This document shows positions 14,394-21,192 of a DNA stretch of 36,227 bases, piece after piece. How positions within the stretch are numbered: the first letter of the stretch is position 1; every line of letters starts with the position of its first letter. Location of the stretch: positions 1 to 36,227 of the IMG/VR virus record IMGVR_UViG_3300050821_004028; one strand, given 5' to 3'. Position numbers and translations under genes: made by a program. The notes beneath the pieces were generated by a model that saw only the letters and a list, made by a program, of their open reading frames with translations, was not told the DNA's origin and searched no databases. Source of the DNA: a virus.

Positions 14394-14599
14394 CTGAGAG
14401 CAAGTGGCTTTACGCGGAGGTGGAGAAGCTCCGCAAAGAGAGCGAGCAGCAGACACTCCTTTTGACTTCGATACTGCGCTTGCTTGGCTCTCAGACAACC
14501 CTACCTTACGCAAGGCCGCCTCAGGTTCCTGGTCGGATAGTAACCGACGAGCCTGTTGACGGAAGAGTTGAAGGAAACCACCGTTGGGATGTTGTGTAA
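14390..14599 (+). CDS. 69-aa unknown protein with helical N-terminus
   Basis: Starts MTESKWLYAEVEKLRKES with heptad-like helix (EQQTLLLTSILRLLG), then a Pro-rich region. The ATG at 14390 overlaps the upstream stop as ATGA, preferred over an in-frame upstream start. Probable coiled-coil oligomer; function unknown. Confidence 0.7.
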   Translation: MTESKWLYAEVEKLRKESEQQTLLLTSILRLLGSQTTLPYARPPQVPGRIVTDEPVDGRVEGNHRWDVV

Positions 14600-14633
14600 G
14601 CATTCCCTCTATATAGGAAAGGATACCTAACAT

Positions 14634-14999
14634 ATGAAGAAGCTGTTCCCCGTTGCTATTCTGGCCTTTACCCTGGCCGCGTGTAATGAAGCTCCGACTG
14701 TTACCTCGGTGCCTACGGCTGATGCCTGTTACACCCGCGATCAGGTGATTACGGAGATTAGAGCCAATCATGATGTTCCCGTCTCCATCACAGGCTCACT
14801 CGCTACTGCACTCTTGGCTGCCCTTGGCGCTACAGGCGATGATGCAGATGTTGTGGATGAGCTTATCACCGTGAAGGTGCAGGAACCCGGCTCCGATCCC
14901 TCAGATATCATTGTTGGTATCAAGGATAACTGCATGGTTGGTAGGGGAGAAATGGATGACCAGGAGTTCCAAGCGCTCCTCGAACGCATCCAGCCTTGA
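14634..14999 (+). CDS. Lipoprotein of unknown function
   Basis: A 121-aa protein with a classic lipoprotein signal: MKKLFPVAILAFTLAAC, with lipobox LAAC and Cys17 as the predicted lipidation site. The mature part is acidic and Ala/Val/Asp-rich with two further cysteines. An AGGAAAGGA ribosome-binding site supports the start. Early phage lipoproteins sometimes block superinfection at the outer or inner membrane; here that is only a positional hypothesis. It could also be a lysis-related lipoprotein, but it lies far from the endolysin. Confidence 0.75.
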   Translation: MKKLFPVAILAFTLAACNEAPTVTSVPTADACYTRDQVITEIRANHDVPVSITGSLATALLAALGATGDDADVVDELITVKVQEPGSDPSDIIVGIKDNCMVGRGEMDDQEFQALLERIQP

Positions 15000-15282
15000 T
15001 ATCCCTCCATTCCTAAAGCGGGATAAGAACGGGCTCCTCCCCGTATGCAAGAAGCGGCGAGGGGCTCCGGCTCCCCGCTGCTCCTCCCCTGGCTCCCTGG
15101 ACTTTGCTAAGCAAGACCTTACGGGTTGGACGGAGGATGCTCTCTACGCATCCCTGAACTACCCCGAGCTTACAGTCCTAGATCGACAGCCGATCTATAA
15201 GGAGTTGCGGAGGCGGGAAGATAAGCTGAAAGCCCAGGAGAGGATACGGAAGATGAAAGAAAAGAAAGGCACAAACGGATGA
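14956..15282 (+). CDS. 108-aa unknown protein, start uncertain
   Basis: The C-terminal part (DLTGWTEDALYASLNYPELT, then LKAQERIRKMKEKKG) looks real: an acidic domain followed by a basic helix. The start is uncertain because no in-frame ATG follows the lipoprotein stop. The ATG at 14956 has GGGGAGA before it and overlaps the lipoprotein gene by 44 nt. The stop overlaps the next gene as ATGA. Function unknown. Confidence 0.55.
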   Translation: MTRSSKRSSNASSLDIPPFLKRDKNGLLPVCKKRRGAPAPRCSSPGSLDFAKQDLTGWTEDALYASLNYPELTVLDRQPIYKELRRREDKLKAQERIRKMKEKKGTNG

Positions 15283-15665
15283 TAAGCTTCCAGGAGTTTC
15301 TGGACCATGCTCGCCCAGGAGCACGCTACGTCTACCACATCGGTCTCCTAATGCGAGACAGGCAGAGGTATGAGCCATGGAGTGGGTCCTACGGTCATAA
15401 CGAACTTCACTACCAAGCCTTACAGGTTTGGAAAGCGTATGAGGAAGGAAAGGTACACCTTGTCCAACAAAGACAGCAAGCCGGACACGGCATCGGTGTC
15501 TACATCTACCACGCCATCAAGCGCCCAGGCCCATGGCGGCCCCACGTTGATGGATCGGATCATCGGGGACCAGAACTCTTTGGATCGTTTTCTGGACCGC
15601 GATCCCCACTCGCATCCCCTAACCGACGCGGACCTATTAGAGCTAATACGGACCGAGCGGGCTAG
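15279..15665 (+). CDS. Conserved small phage protein with extended C-terminus
   Basis: A 128-aa protein starting MISFQEFLDHARPGARYV. Residues 1-82 follow a pattern I recognise from many phage proteins: ARPGARYVYHIGLLMRDRQ, a helix, EEGKVHLVQQRQ and a final YHAIKR. In those relatives the protein ends about there. Here 46 Pro/Gly/Arg-rich residues follow, all overlapping the next gene in another frame, so the tail may be incidental read-through. The ATGA overlap with the upstream gene supports the start. Biochemical role of the family is unknown to me. Confidence 0.7.
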   Translation: MISFQEFLDHARPGARYVYHIGLLMRDRQRYEPWSGSYGHNELHYQALQVWKAYEEGKVHLVQQRQQAGHGIGVYIYHAIKRPGPWRPHVDGSDHRGPELFGSFSGPRSPLASPNRRGPIRANTDRAG

Positions 15666-15729
15666 GCGTACCGAGTGGAATATCAAGATTGAGAAAGCCA
15701 AAGCGAAGAAGCAAGGAGTAGAGGAATGA
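15439..15729 (+). CDS. 96-aa charged protein overlapping the preceding gene
   Basis: Starts MRKERYTLSNKDSKPDTA; the convincing part is the last ~50 residues (HPLTDADLLELIRTERARRT, KIEKAKAKKQGVEE), helical and highly charged. It overlaps the preceding gene by 227 nt. GGAAAG precedes the ATG at 15439; an ATG at 15550 would give a 59-aa product. The stop overlaps the next gene as ATGA, which supports this frame being translated. Function unknown. Confidence 0.6.
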   Translation: MRKERYTLSNKDSKPDTASVSTSTTPSSAQAHGGPTLMDRIIGDQNSLDRFLDRDPHSHPLTDADLLELIRTERARRTEWNIKIEKAKAKKQGVEE

Positions 15730-16046
15730 TGAAGATGAAAGCTACCCACCTTATGACCGCGAGTGGTGCGGTGATGCATGTGGCGAGTGACCGGACGAGG
15801 CTGCTAGCGTCCCTCTCTGACATTCAATCAGACGTGCCGGGGATGGACTTCGACGTGCTGGTGCGGAAAATCCCCTCCGCTCCATACCAAATCACCCAGG
15901 TATGGATGGGACTGGACGTGATCCTCGGCAGCATGGTGATGGGGGAGCATGAGGTGGAGGTGAGTGAGGAGCCATTCGTGATGGAGCCTGAGGCTGACAA
16001 CGGTCCTATCCCGACGAGTGATGAGATTGAGGTGGTGCTGCAATGA
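15726..16046 (+). CDS. 106-aa unknown acidic protein
   Basis: Starts MMKMKATHLMTASGAVMH. It is strand-rich in the middle (YQITQVWMGLDVILGSMVMG) and has a strongly acidic C-terminal third (EVEVSEEPFVMEPEADNG). It is coupled by ATGA overlaps at both ends. No family recognised; the acidic tail could mimic DNA, but that is speculation. Confidence 0.7.
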   Translation: MMKMKATHLMTASGAVMHVASDRTRLLASLSDIQSDVPGMDFDVLVRKIPSAPYQITQVWMGLDVILGSMVMGEHEVEVSEEPFVMEPEADNGPIPTSDEIEVVLQ

Positions 16047-16216
16047 CGATATATTTGGTAACGGAGTTCCCTTCTCCTTCCGAGAAGCAGCACCAAAATC
16101 TGGGGGAGGCTATTGAAGCCGCGATGCGAAAGACTTCTCGTTCCGGTCGTGTGCATGAAGTGTGGAAGCTGATTAAGACTGCCTATCCATCAGCAAAGAT
16201 AGCTGATGATGAGTGA
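16043..16216 (+). CDS. 57-aa unknown protein
   Basis: Read directly: starts MTIYLVTEFPSPSEKQHQ and continues LGEAIEAAMRKTSRSGRV with a helical end (EVWKLIKTAYPSAKIADDE). It has ATGA overlap with the upstream gene, and its stop overlaps the nuclease start by about 11 nt. Too short for most ORF filters but strongly supported by coupling. Function unknown. Confidence 0.7.
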   Translation: MTIYLVTEFPSPSEKQHQNLGEAIEAAMRKTSRSGRVHEVWKLIKTAYPSAKIADDE

Positions 16217-17321
16217 GGCTCCTTCGCCTTTCTCCTCCCACACCCCCAAGCTCCAAATAGCCTGGGACGCCACGTCCCTCCGCTCCCTCATGACCTGTCC
16301 ACGCCAGTACCAGTACCAGATCATAGAGGGATGGAGGCCAGTGCAGGATAAGATTGATCTGGAATTTGGAGGGTACTTTGCCTCAGCTATCGAACGTTAT
16401 AAGAAAGCGCGAATTGAGGGGAGCAGTAAAAGCGCTGCAACACTCCTTGCAGTACGGTATGCTGTCGAAGCCACCTGGACCGAAGATGGGCCATGGGGTG
16501 GTAGATATGAGGAGATGTGGCACTGTACCGGTAGCGAGCCTTTTAGGAATGCTAAGGGCAATCGAGCCAAGTGTCCCTACTCCCACAAAGGGAGTTGGTT
16601 CCCGGCTCCTGCACCTGGATATTGCTCCTGTGGAAGCGAGACTGCTACGGAGCGACAATGGGTAAGCAATGATCGAACCAAGGATCGTTACACGCTGGTC
16701 CGACTTGTCTCCTGGTACTGCGACGAGCAACCCGAGCATGTAGAGGACGGTGCATACCCATACGTGTTCCCGAACGGCCAGCCTGCAGTGGAGTTATCAT
16801 TTAAGATACCTCTGCCCTGGGGTACTTCTAGGCCCTGGGGTACTTCCCGGGAGGAGCCCTACATCCTCTGCGGCCATCTCGACAGCATCATGGCTTACGG
16901 GAATGAGCACCTGATCGCGGACAACAAGACTACCAAGAAAGCCCTGAACGCGCAGTACTTCCTGCAGTTCCAACCAAACATCCAGATGGATGTGTATGAC
17001 CTAGCAGGCACCACTCTCTACCCATCCCTGGATATTAAGGGGGTGATGATTGAAGCGGCCCAGACCCTTACCGATGGTGCGCGGTTTGGAGTAGGGATCA
17101 CCTACCGCACCGACAAGCAGCGTGAAGAACTCATGGGCGACCTTCACTACTGGATATCCCAAGCGGAGAAGTTTGCCCAGGATGACTACTGGCCCATGAA
17201 CCGGGCTAACTGCTACCTCTGCCCGTTCAAGGTTATCTGTAGTAAAGAGCCTGAGCAGCGGCAGAGGTATCTTGAGGCAGCGTTTGTGAAGCAACCATGG
17301 AACCCATTGGAGGAGAGATGA
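16206..17321 (+). CDS. Cas4/RecB-like PD-(D/E)XK exonuclease with Fe-S cysteines
   Basis: A 371-aa nuclease of the PDDEXK_1 (RecB/Cas4/AddB) type. The core motifs are GHLDSIM (Asp226), IADNKTT (Asp239-Lys241) and QPNIQMDVYDL (Gln256, Tyr264). Cys31 (TCPRQY) and Cys336/Cys339/Cys345 (CYLCPFKVIC) form the C-Cx2Cx5C set expected to hold a 4Fe-4S cluster. An insertion at residues ~105-145 adds cysteines 107, 123, 140 and 142, possibly a second metal site. The family resects DNA ends to make single strands for recombination, which fits the Sak4-like ATPase downstream. A tandem PWGTSR duplication lies at residues ~204-215. Confidence 0.85.
   Translation: MMSEAPSPFSSHTPKLQIAWDATSLRSLMTCPRQYQYQIIEGWRPVQDKIDLEFGGYFASAIERYKKARIEGSSKSAATLLAVRYAVEATWTEDGPWGGRYEEMWHCTGSEPFRNAKGNRAKCPYSHKGSWFPAPAPGYCSCGSETATERQWVSNDRTKDRYTLVRLVSWYCDEQPEHVEDGAYPYVFPNGQPAVELSFKIPLPWGTSRPWGTSREEPYILCGHLDSIMAYGNEHLIADNKTTKKALNAQYFLQFQPNIQMDVYDLAGTTLYPSLDIKGVMIEAAQTLTDGARFGVGITYRTDKQREELMGDLHYWISQAEKFAQDDYWPMNRANCYLCPFKVICSKEPEQRQRYLEAAFVKQPWNPLEER
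16815..16850 (+). repeat. 18-bp in-frame tandem duplication
   Basis: Two adjacent 18-bp copies (16815-16832 and 16833-16850), 16 of 18 identical, each encoding PWGTSR inside the Cas4/RecB-like nuclease. The copies keep the reading frame and sit in a loop just before the first catalytic Asp strand. Confidence 0.85.
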
Positions 17322-17322
17322 G

Positions 17323-17697
17323 ATGAGAGCGGACGTTAGGAAGTATGGGATGAAGCGGGTAGAGGACTTACTCTCTGATCGGTTAAATGCCCTGAGAGAG
17401 AAGCATACCAAGAAGGGGAAGGCAGCTACTCCCTTGGAGTTGTTCAAAGCCCTTAAGGCGGGCAAGCTTCCTTTCCGATCAGACGTGTGCTCGTCTGGCA
17501 TCAACAAGTATACAGGGCTGAAAGAGGTGTATGATCTCCATGCCCTGGATGTGGATGATAAGTTTGATGAAGCGGCTTACGAGAAAGCTGCAAAGCCTAT
17601 CATCAAAGCAGCTAACAAGGCAAAGGACTTCATCATGCTAGGTAAAGATGAGCCAGCCTTGGACGCGATCCGTGAGTTTGAAGCAGAGAATGAGTAG
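17323..17697 (+). CDS. 124-aa unknown protein downstream of the nuclease
   Basis: Starts MRADVRKYGMKRVEDLLS. It has a basic helical first half and an acidic second half (VDDKFDEAAYEKAAKPII). GGAGAG precedes the ATG, one nucleotide after the nuclease stop. It may be a partner of the nuclease or the Sak4-like ATPase by position only. Family unknown. Confidence 0.7.
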   Translation: MRADVRKYGMKRVEDLLSDRLNALREKHTKKGKAATPLELFKALKAGKLPFRSDVCSSGINKYTGLKEVYDLHALDVDDKFDEAAYEKAAKPIIKAANKAKDFIMLGKDEPALDAIREFEAENE

Positions 17698-17929
17698 AGG
17701 CCCCTGGAGGCGGAAGCCGGCAGCTACAGGTAAGCCTGTAGTCTTGCTCGACCACCCCGATCGGGCCGGGGAGTACGCCCGGAACCATAAGCGAAAGCAT
17801 CCAGACATTTCCCTCCTGCTTGAGGAGTGGTGTTCGTGGATCAACAGCACCAACGCCCATGAGCTTGCAGCCAGCCTGGGTAGATGGATGACGAAGAATG
17901 GCTTGCAAGTAATGGAGAAGCAGCAATGA
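17690..17929 (+). CDS. 79-aa unknown basic protein
   Basis: Starts MSRGPWRRKPAATGKPVV. A basic N-terminus leads into DHPDRAGEYARNHKRKHPD and a helical end (LAASLGRWMTKNGLQVME). The ATG overlaps the preceding stop by 8 nt, and its own stop overlaps the next gene as ATGA. Function unknown. Confidence 0.65.
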   Translation: MSRGPWRRKPAATGKPVVLLDHPDRAGEYARNHKRKHPDISLLLEEWCSWINSTNAHELAASLGRWMTKNGLQVMEKQQ

Positions 17930-18156
17930 CAAACCGCGTCTTTACTCCCGCCCTATCCCAACCGGTCTTGGATAGTATCCCCGAAGGGACAGTATTCAAG
18001 TATGTTAACTCTGGCTCCGACCAGGTATACATCAAAGGCTATAGCCACGACAATGGCAAGCTACACGCCACGTCTTTGCTTGACGGCCGAGTATACACTC
18101 CAAGCCCCAAGGCTCCGGTTGTTGTACTGCCTCATGTAACGGTAGACGCCCAATGA
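17926..18156 (+). CDS. 76-aa unknown beta-rich protein
   Basis: Starts MTNRVFTPALSQPVLDSI. Alternating strands (GTVFKYVNSGSDQVYIKGY, LLDGRVYTPSPKAPVVVL) suggest a small barrel or SH3-like fold. It is coupled by ATGA at both ends. Function unknown. Confidence 0.7.
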   Translation: MTNRVFTPALSQPVLDSIPEGTVFKYVNSGSDQVYIKGYSHDNGKLHATSLLDGRVYTPSPKAPVVVLPHVTVDAQ

Positions 18157-18410
18157 CTTGCCTCAAATCCCTGCGTGACGCCGCTATGCGGGAAGTAAAC
18201 CCCGAGAAGCAACGGCAGATGCTTCTCACGGCTGACAACCTGCACGAAGCTATCAATGAGTTCTGCCGCAACAACTCTACCGAGATGATGATTGCCCTTA
18301 ACGGGGCTTGGGTTAGGGCCAAGCGAGCGCTTGAACTCGCCACCCCTCCCACTTCCCCGACCGGGTTCCCATCTACGGTGAAGCAGGCGGAAGAGAGGAA
18401 AGCAGCGTGA
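18153..18410 (+). CDS. 85-aa helical unknown protein
   Basis: Starts MTCLKSLRDAAMREVNPE and is helical throughout (MLLTADNLHEAINEFCRN, WVRAKRALELA). It is coupled by ATGA upstream and GTGA downstream. Function unknown. Confidence 0.7.
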   Translation: MTCLKSLRDAAMREVNPEKQRQMLLTADNLHEAINEFCRNNSTEMMIALNGAWVRAKRALELATPPTSPTGFPSTVKQAEERKAA

Positions 18411-18595
18411 CCAACAGCATCATAGACCAGCAGCTACAAGATATAGAACTCTCAGCAGCATGTGCTCTGCAAGTTGCCGGAAGTGCTGAAGTAACTCTAG
18501 TGCTTGAGTTGATTGAAGGTCTGGCCCAAGCGGTACGCCAACTGGCGACCGAGCAGCAGCAGGGATGGGCTCCTGTTTTGGAGGAGAAACGATGA
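18407..18595 (+). CDS. 62-aa helical unknown protein
   Basis: GTG start, MTNSIIDQQLQDIELSAA, one or two helices (LVLELIEGLAQAVRQLATEQ). The GTG overlaps the preceding stop as GTGA, and its stop overlaps the next ATG as ATGA. Probably oligomeric; function unknown. Confidence 0.65.
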   Translation: MTNSIIDQQLQDIELSAACALQVAGSAEVTLVLELIEGLAQAVRQLATEQQQGWAPVLEEKR

Positions 18596-18873
18596 CTAAA
18601 GAGATGACGCGCGAAGAGATTAAGGCCCGGTTTGAAGGTGCTACTACCTCTCAAGAGTTGTATGAGCGGAGTGTAGAGCTTTCTGATGAGCTTGGCTTAC
18701 GCCTTCCTACCATTGTAGAAGTGGTGAAGGGTTATGCTATGGTTTTGACTGAGGTGTTTGGAGACAAAGATGCAAAGCTTCTCACTAAACTTGCCGCCAG
18801 GGCTACCAAGGTGGTGATGGAGCAGACAGACAGTGAGGATGAGGCGGCTGATAGTGAGGCGCAGTCCTTCTAA
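18592..18873 (+). CDS. 93-aa unknown acidic helical protein
   Basis: Starts MTKEMTREEIKARFEGAT. It is helical, with an acidic, Asp/Glu-rich tail (EQTDSEDEAADSEAQSF) of the kind found in ssDNA-binding or DNA-mimic proteins. Its stop overlaps the Sak4-like start by 1 nt. A link with recombination is positional only. Confidence 0.7.
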   Translation: MTKEMTREEIKARFEGATTSQELYERSVELSDELGLRLPTIVEVVKGYAMVLTEVFGDKDAKLLTKLAARATKVVMEQTDSEDEAADSEAQSF

Positions 18874-19748
18874 TGGTTAGCGGTACCTCACTCCTCGCCA
18901 GCAATCCCGTAAGGGCAATGCTAGTGGGGTACCCAGGCGCAGGGAAGACAGGTGCTCTCGCCTGTCTTCTCAACGCTGGGTTCAAGCTCCGCATCCTTGA
19001 CTTCGACGGCAACCTTGAACCACTCCTGCTGTATGCGGACAAGTCACGCCTGGGGAACCTGGATGTGATGAGCTTTGAAGATAAGGTCCGGATGGGCCAG
19101 GGAGGGTTGGAACCGATCGGCATTCCCACGGCCTTCGCCAATGCCTTCAAGGCGATGGACAAGTGGGACAACGGAGAGGAGAGTGCGAACTGGGGACTGG
19201 AGACGGTGGTGGTGCTTGATAGCCTTACCGCTATGGGTTCCGCTGCAATGGCCCGGTCCATGAAGCTCAACAACAAGACCCCCATGAACATGACTGATAG
19301 GGTGTGGGGTATGGCGATGGCTGAGCAGGAAGAGTTTGTGAAGCGGCTTACCTCCTCCGCCAACCGCCATCATGTGATCGTGCTTGCCCATCTCAAGATG
19401 ATCGGCCCGAAGGATGTGCGGAAGGGCGACAGTCCACTTACTACCCAGATCAAAGAAGAGGTAGGTAGTTTGATTGATACCCGGCTGTATCCCTCGGCCC
19501 TCGGCTGGCAACTGCCCCAGAACATCGGCCAACACTTCCCCACTCTACTTGAGGTTTCTGCTCAGGTAAAGGTTGGGACTGTGAAGCGGGTGCTCAAGCT
19601 GCAGCCGCGAGCCGAGTTGGATGTGAAGCTCCCATCTACTCTTACGGAGAAGGAGCTTGATATTAAGGACGGGATGCTCCAGATATTCCGTACCTTATCA
19701 CCGGCCAGCGTAGCGCTGGTCACTAAGCAAGGAGAAGTGAATGACTGA
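18873..19748 (+). CDS. Sak4-like RecA-fold ATPase (AAA_24)
   Basis: A 291-aa single-domain P-loop ATPase with Walker A GYPGAGKT (residues 19-26), a Walker B-like TVVVLDSLTAMGS strand near residue 113 and HHVIVLAHLKM near 170. This is the layout of the AAA_24/Sak4 phage family, which assists single-strand annealing recombination, usually with an SSB. The neighbouring nuclease upstream and a possible SSB downstream match such modules. The ATG follows the previous stop in a 1-nt TAATG overlap. The distinction between Sak4 and other short RecA-like proteins is from memory of the family. Confidence 0.8.
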   Translation: MVSGTSLLASNPVRAMLVGYPGAGKTGALACLLNAGFKLRILDFDGNLEPLLLYADKSRLGNLDVMSFEDKVRMGQGGLEPIGIPTAFANAFKAMDKWDNGEESANWGLETVVVLDSLTAMGSAAMARSMKLNNKTPMNMTDRVWGMAMAEQEEFVKRLTSSANRHHVIVLAHLKMIGPKDVRKGDSPLTTQIKEEVGSLIDTRLYPSALGWQLPQNIGQHFPTLLEVSAQVKVGTVKRVLKLQPRAELDVKLPSTLTEKELDIKDGMLQIFRTLSPASVALVTKQGEVND

Positions 19749-20199
19749 GAAGTATGAAGATATCCTGAACCGCTCATGGGATGAAATCCCTGTCCCCAAG
19801 CTGCTCCCGGTTGGTAGCTGGCTGCTTCGCGGCCGCAACGTCGCGCTGTTCCCTCCGAAGGAAGAGGGCCAGTCGATGCGGGTTGCGTTCTTCTATGAGG
19901 CGAAGGAACCCATGGATGACGTGTCCGAGAAGGAGCTTGCGGAGTTGGGCGATGATTACGCCTACAGCGAGAACGATATCGTGAAGCAGTTCTTCATCAA
20001 CCGCAACAAGGATTGGGATGCGGTGAGGAAGCATCTCGCCCTGCACGGCATTGATGGCGCTGGCAAGACCCAGGCCGACACGTTCAAGGAGTTTAAGGGC
20101 GCTGAGGTGATCTCCTACCTCACGACCAGGACCTTCACGGACGCCTCCGGCAATACCAAGGTGGATAATGATCCCACCTCGTTTGCCAAAGTCGAGTAA
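19741..20199 (+). CDS. 152-aa protein, possible SSB-type partner
   Basis: Starts MTEKYEDILNRSWDEIPV. It has a strand-rich first half (KLLPVGSWLLRGRNVALFPP, MRVAFFYEAKEPMDD) and a helical middle (NDIVKQFFINRNKDWDAV). It overlaps the Sak4-like gene by 8 nt (ATGACTGA) and is followed by a terminator. In phage recombination modules an SSB or annealing factor often follows the Sak4 gene, but no OB-fold signature is clear here. Confidence 0.65.
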   Translation: MTEKYEDILNRSWDEIPVPKLLPVGSWLLRGRNVALFPPKEEGQSMRVAFFYEAKEPMDDVSEKELAELGDDYAYSENDIVKQFFINRNKDWDAVRKHLALHGIDGAGKTQADTFKEFKGAEVISYLTTRTFTDASGNTKVDNDPTSFAKVE

Positions 20200-20217
20200 G
20201 AGTTAGCTGCGCAAACT

Positions 20218-20249
20218 CTCCCCAGGGTGAAAGCTCTGGGGAGCTTTTT
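20218..20249 (+). terminator. Rho-independent terminator, plus strand
   Basis: Arms CTCCCCAG (20218-20225) and CTGGGGAG (20236-20243) pair perfectly around a 10-nt loop, followed by CTTTTT (20244-20249). It lies between the possible SSB gene and the next gene within the replication operon, so it likely reduces rather than stops downstream expression, or a promoter follows it. Confidence 0.85.
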
Positions 20250-20268
20250 CATGTTGGAGGAACAAAGC

Positions 20269-20511
20269 ATGAAAACAATCATCCATGTAAACGGCCACAA
20301 CATTCGGGCCAATAAAACGGATGGACAGCGTAGACCGGTCTTCACTGTGAAGGACTGGAAGCAGAACCGGATAGGTAACTTCGTGAAGATGCTTGGGCCC
20401 GGGGTGCTGGTGTATAAGGAAGAGAAGGGCCAGCATAGGCACCATGGAGCAGCGGCCTGGATTGAGACACTGGACCCAGTAGAGGTGCATGATGAGGAGC
20501 CGCAAACATGA
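20269..20511 (+). CDS. Conserved phage protein of unknown function
   Basis: An 80-aa protein starting MKTIIHVNGHNIRANKTD. The pattern IIHVNxHxIRxN, PVFTVK, GPGVLVY and a final WIET is one I recognise from small proteins in many phages, always of unknown role. TTGGAGG precedes the ATG at 20269, preferred over an earlier in-frame start inside the terminator. Confidence 0.75.
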   Translation: MKTIIHVNGHNIRANKTDGQRRPVFTVKDWKQNRIGNFVKMLGPGVLVYKEEKGQHRHHGAAAWIETLDPVEVHDEEPQT

Positions 20512-20897
20512 AAGTAATCCGAGCCTACCCTCCTAACTTCTCCGAGCTTGCTAAGGTGTTCCCGATCAAGGGCAAGCCGGGTATCCTGTACGCCTGGGGT
20601 GACCGCCTCTACAATCCATCAGGAGTTAAGGTGACGCCTTGGATACTTGCCCATGAGGAGACGCACGGCAGCCAGCAAATGCATTTCGGCCTGGATGAGT
20701 GGTGGTGGAACTACATCAACAAGGCAGACTTCCGCCGCATAGAGGAGGTGCTTGCTCACCGATACGAGTGGTTGGCATACTCAGGCCCGGACCCTGACGC
20801 GTACCTGGATATGATGAGCAAGCGGCTGTCATCTCCCCTATATGGAAGGCTGCTAACTTACGATGCCGCAAGGAGGGCAATCACGAATGGCGTTTGA
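20508..20897 (+). CDS. Small HExxH protein, putative metallopeptidase
   Basis: A 129-aa protein starting MKVIRAYPPNFSELAKVF. Residues 49-53 are HEETH, in the context WILAHEETHGSQQ, which fits a zinc-binding HExxH helix; a third ligand is not obvious. Aromatic residues follow (DEWWWNYINKADFRR), then a helical tail. Similar short phage proteins exist without known function. ATGA overlap with the preceding gene. Distinct from the SprT-like pair. Confidence 0.6.
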   Translation: MKVIRAYPPNFSELAKVFPIKGKPGILYAWGDRLYNPSGVKVTPWILAHEETHGSQQMHFGLDEWWWNYINKADFRRIEEVLAHRYEWLAYSGPDPDAYLDMMSKRLSSPLYGRLLTYDAARRAITNGV

Positions 20898-21192
20898 TGT
20901 TGAAGAGTACTGGCAGATCAAAGCGCTCTCAGTCGAGTGGCTATACATGCTGCAGAAGCTCAAGGATAGCGTGGAGCCTCCGGAAGGAATACAGCACTGC
21001 ATCATCGGGCAAGGCTGGGACGGTCAGCCACTCTACCTCCTCCATCGAAAGGTCTACACCCCCACCACCCTCGGCGCTGCTTTTGGGTTGACCGAAGAGA
21101 AGCTCCTCTCTTACCGGGGTGTCATCACGCTCAAGAGCAAATACGCGGACGGGCTACCCGAGCCGACTGTGAGCTATTGGGGTACGGCGTGA
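20887..21192 (+). CDS. 101-aa unknown protein
   Basis: Starts MAFDVEEYWQIKALSVEW. The first half is helical and the second strand-rich (GQPLYLLHRKVYTPTTLG, GVITLKSKY). AAGGAGGG precedes the ATG at 20887, and the stop overlaps the glycosylase fusion start as GTGA, so the two are coupled. Function unknown. Confidence 0.7.
   Translation: MAFDVEEYWQIKALSVEWLYMLQKLKDSVEPPEGIQHCIIGQGWDGQPLYLLHRKVYTPTTLGAAFGLTEEKLLSYRGVITLKSKYADGLPEPTVSYWGTA

Noticed and set aside
17479-17492. TCAGACGTGTGCTC, identical over 14 nt to part of a common sequencing adapter
   Set aside because: The reading frame through it is intact and the flanks do not continue the adapter, so chance is the simplest explanation; raw reads would settle it.
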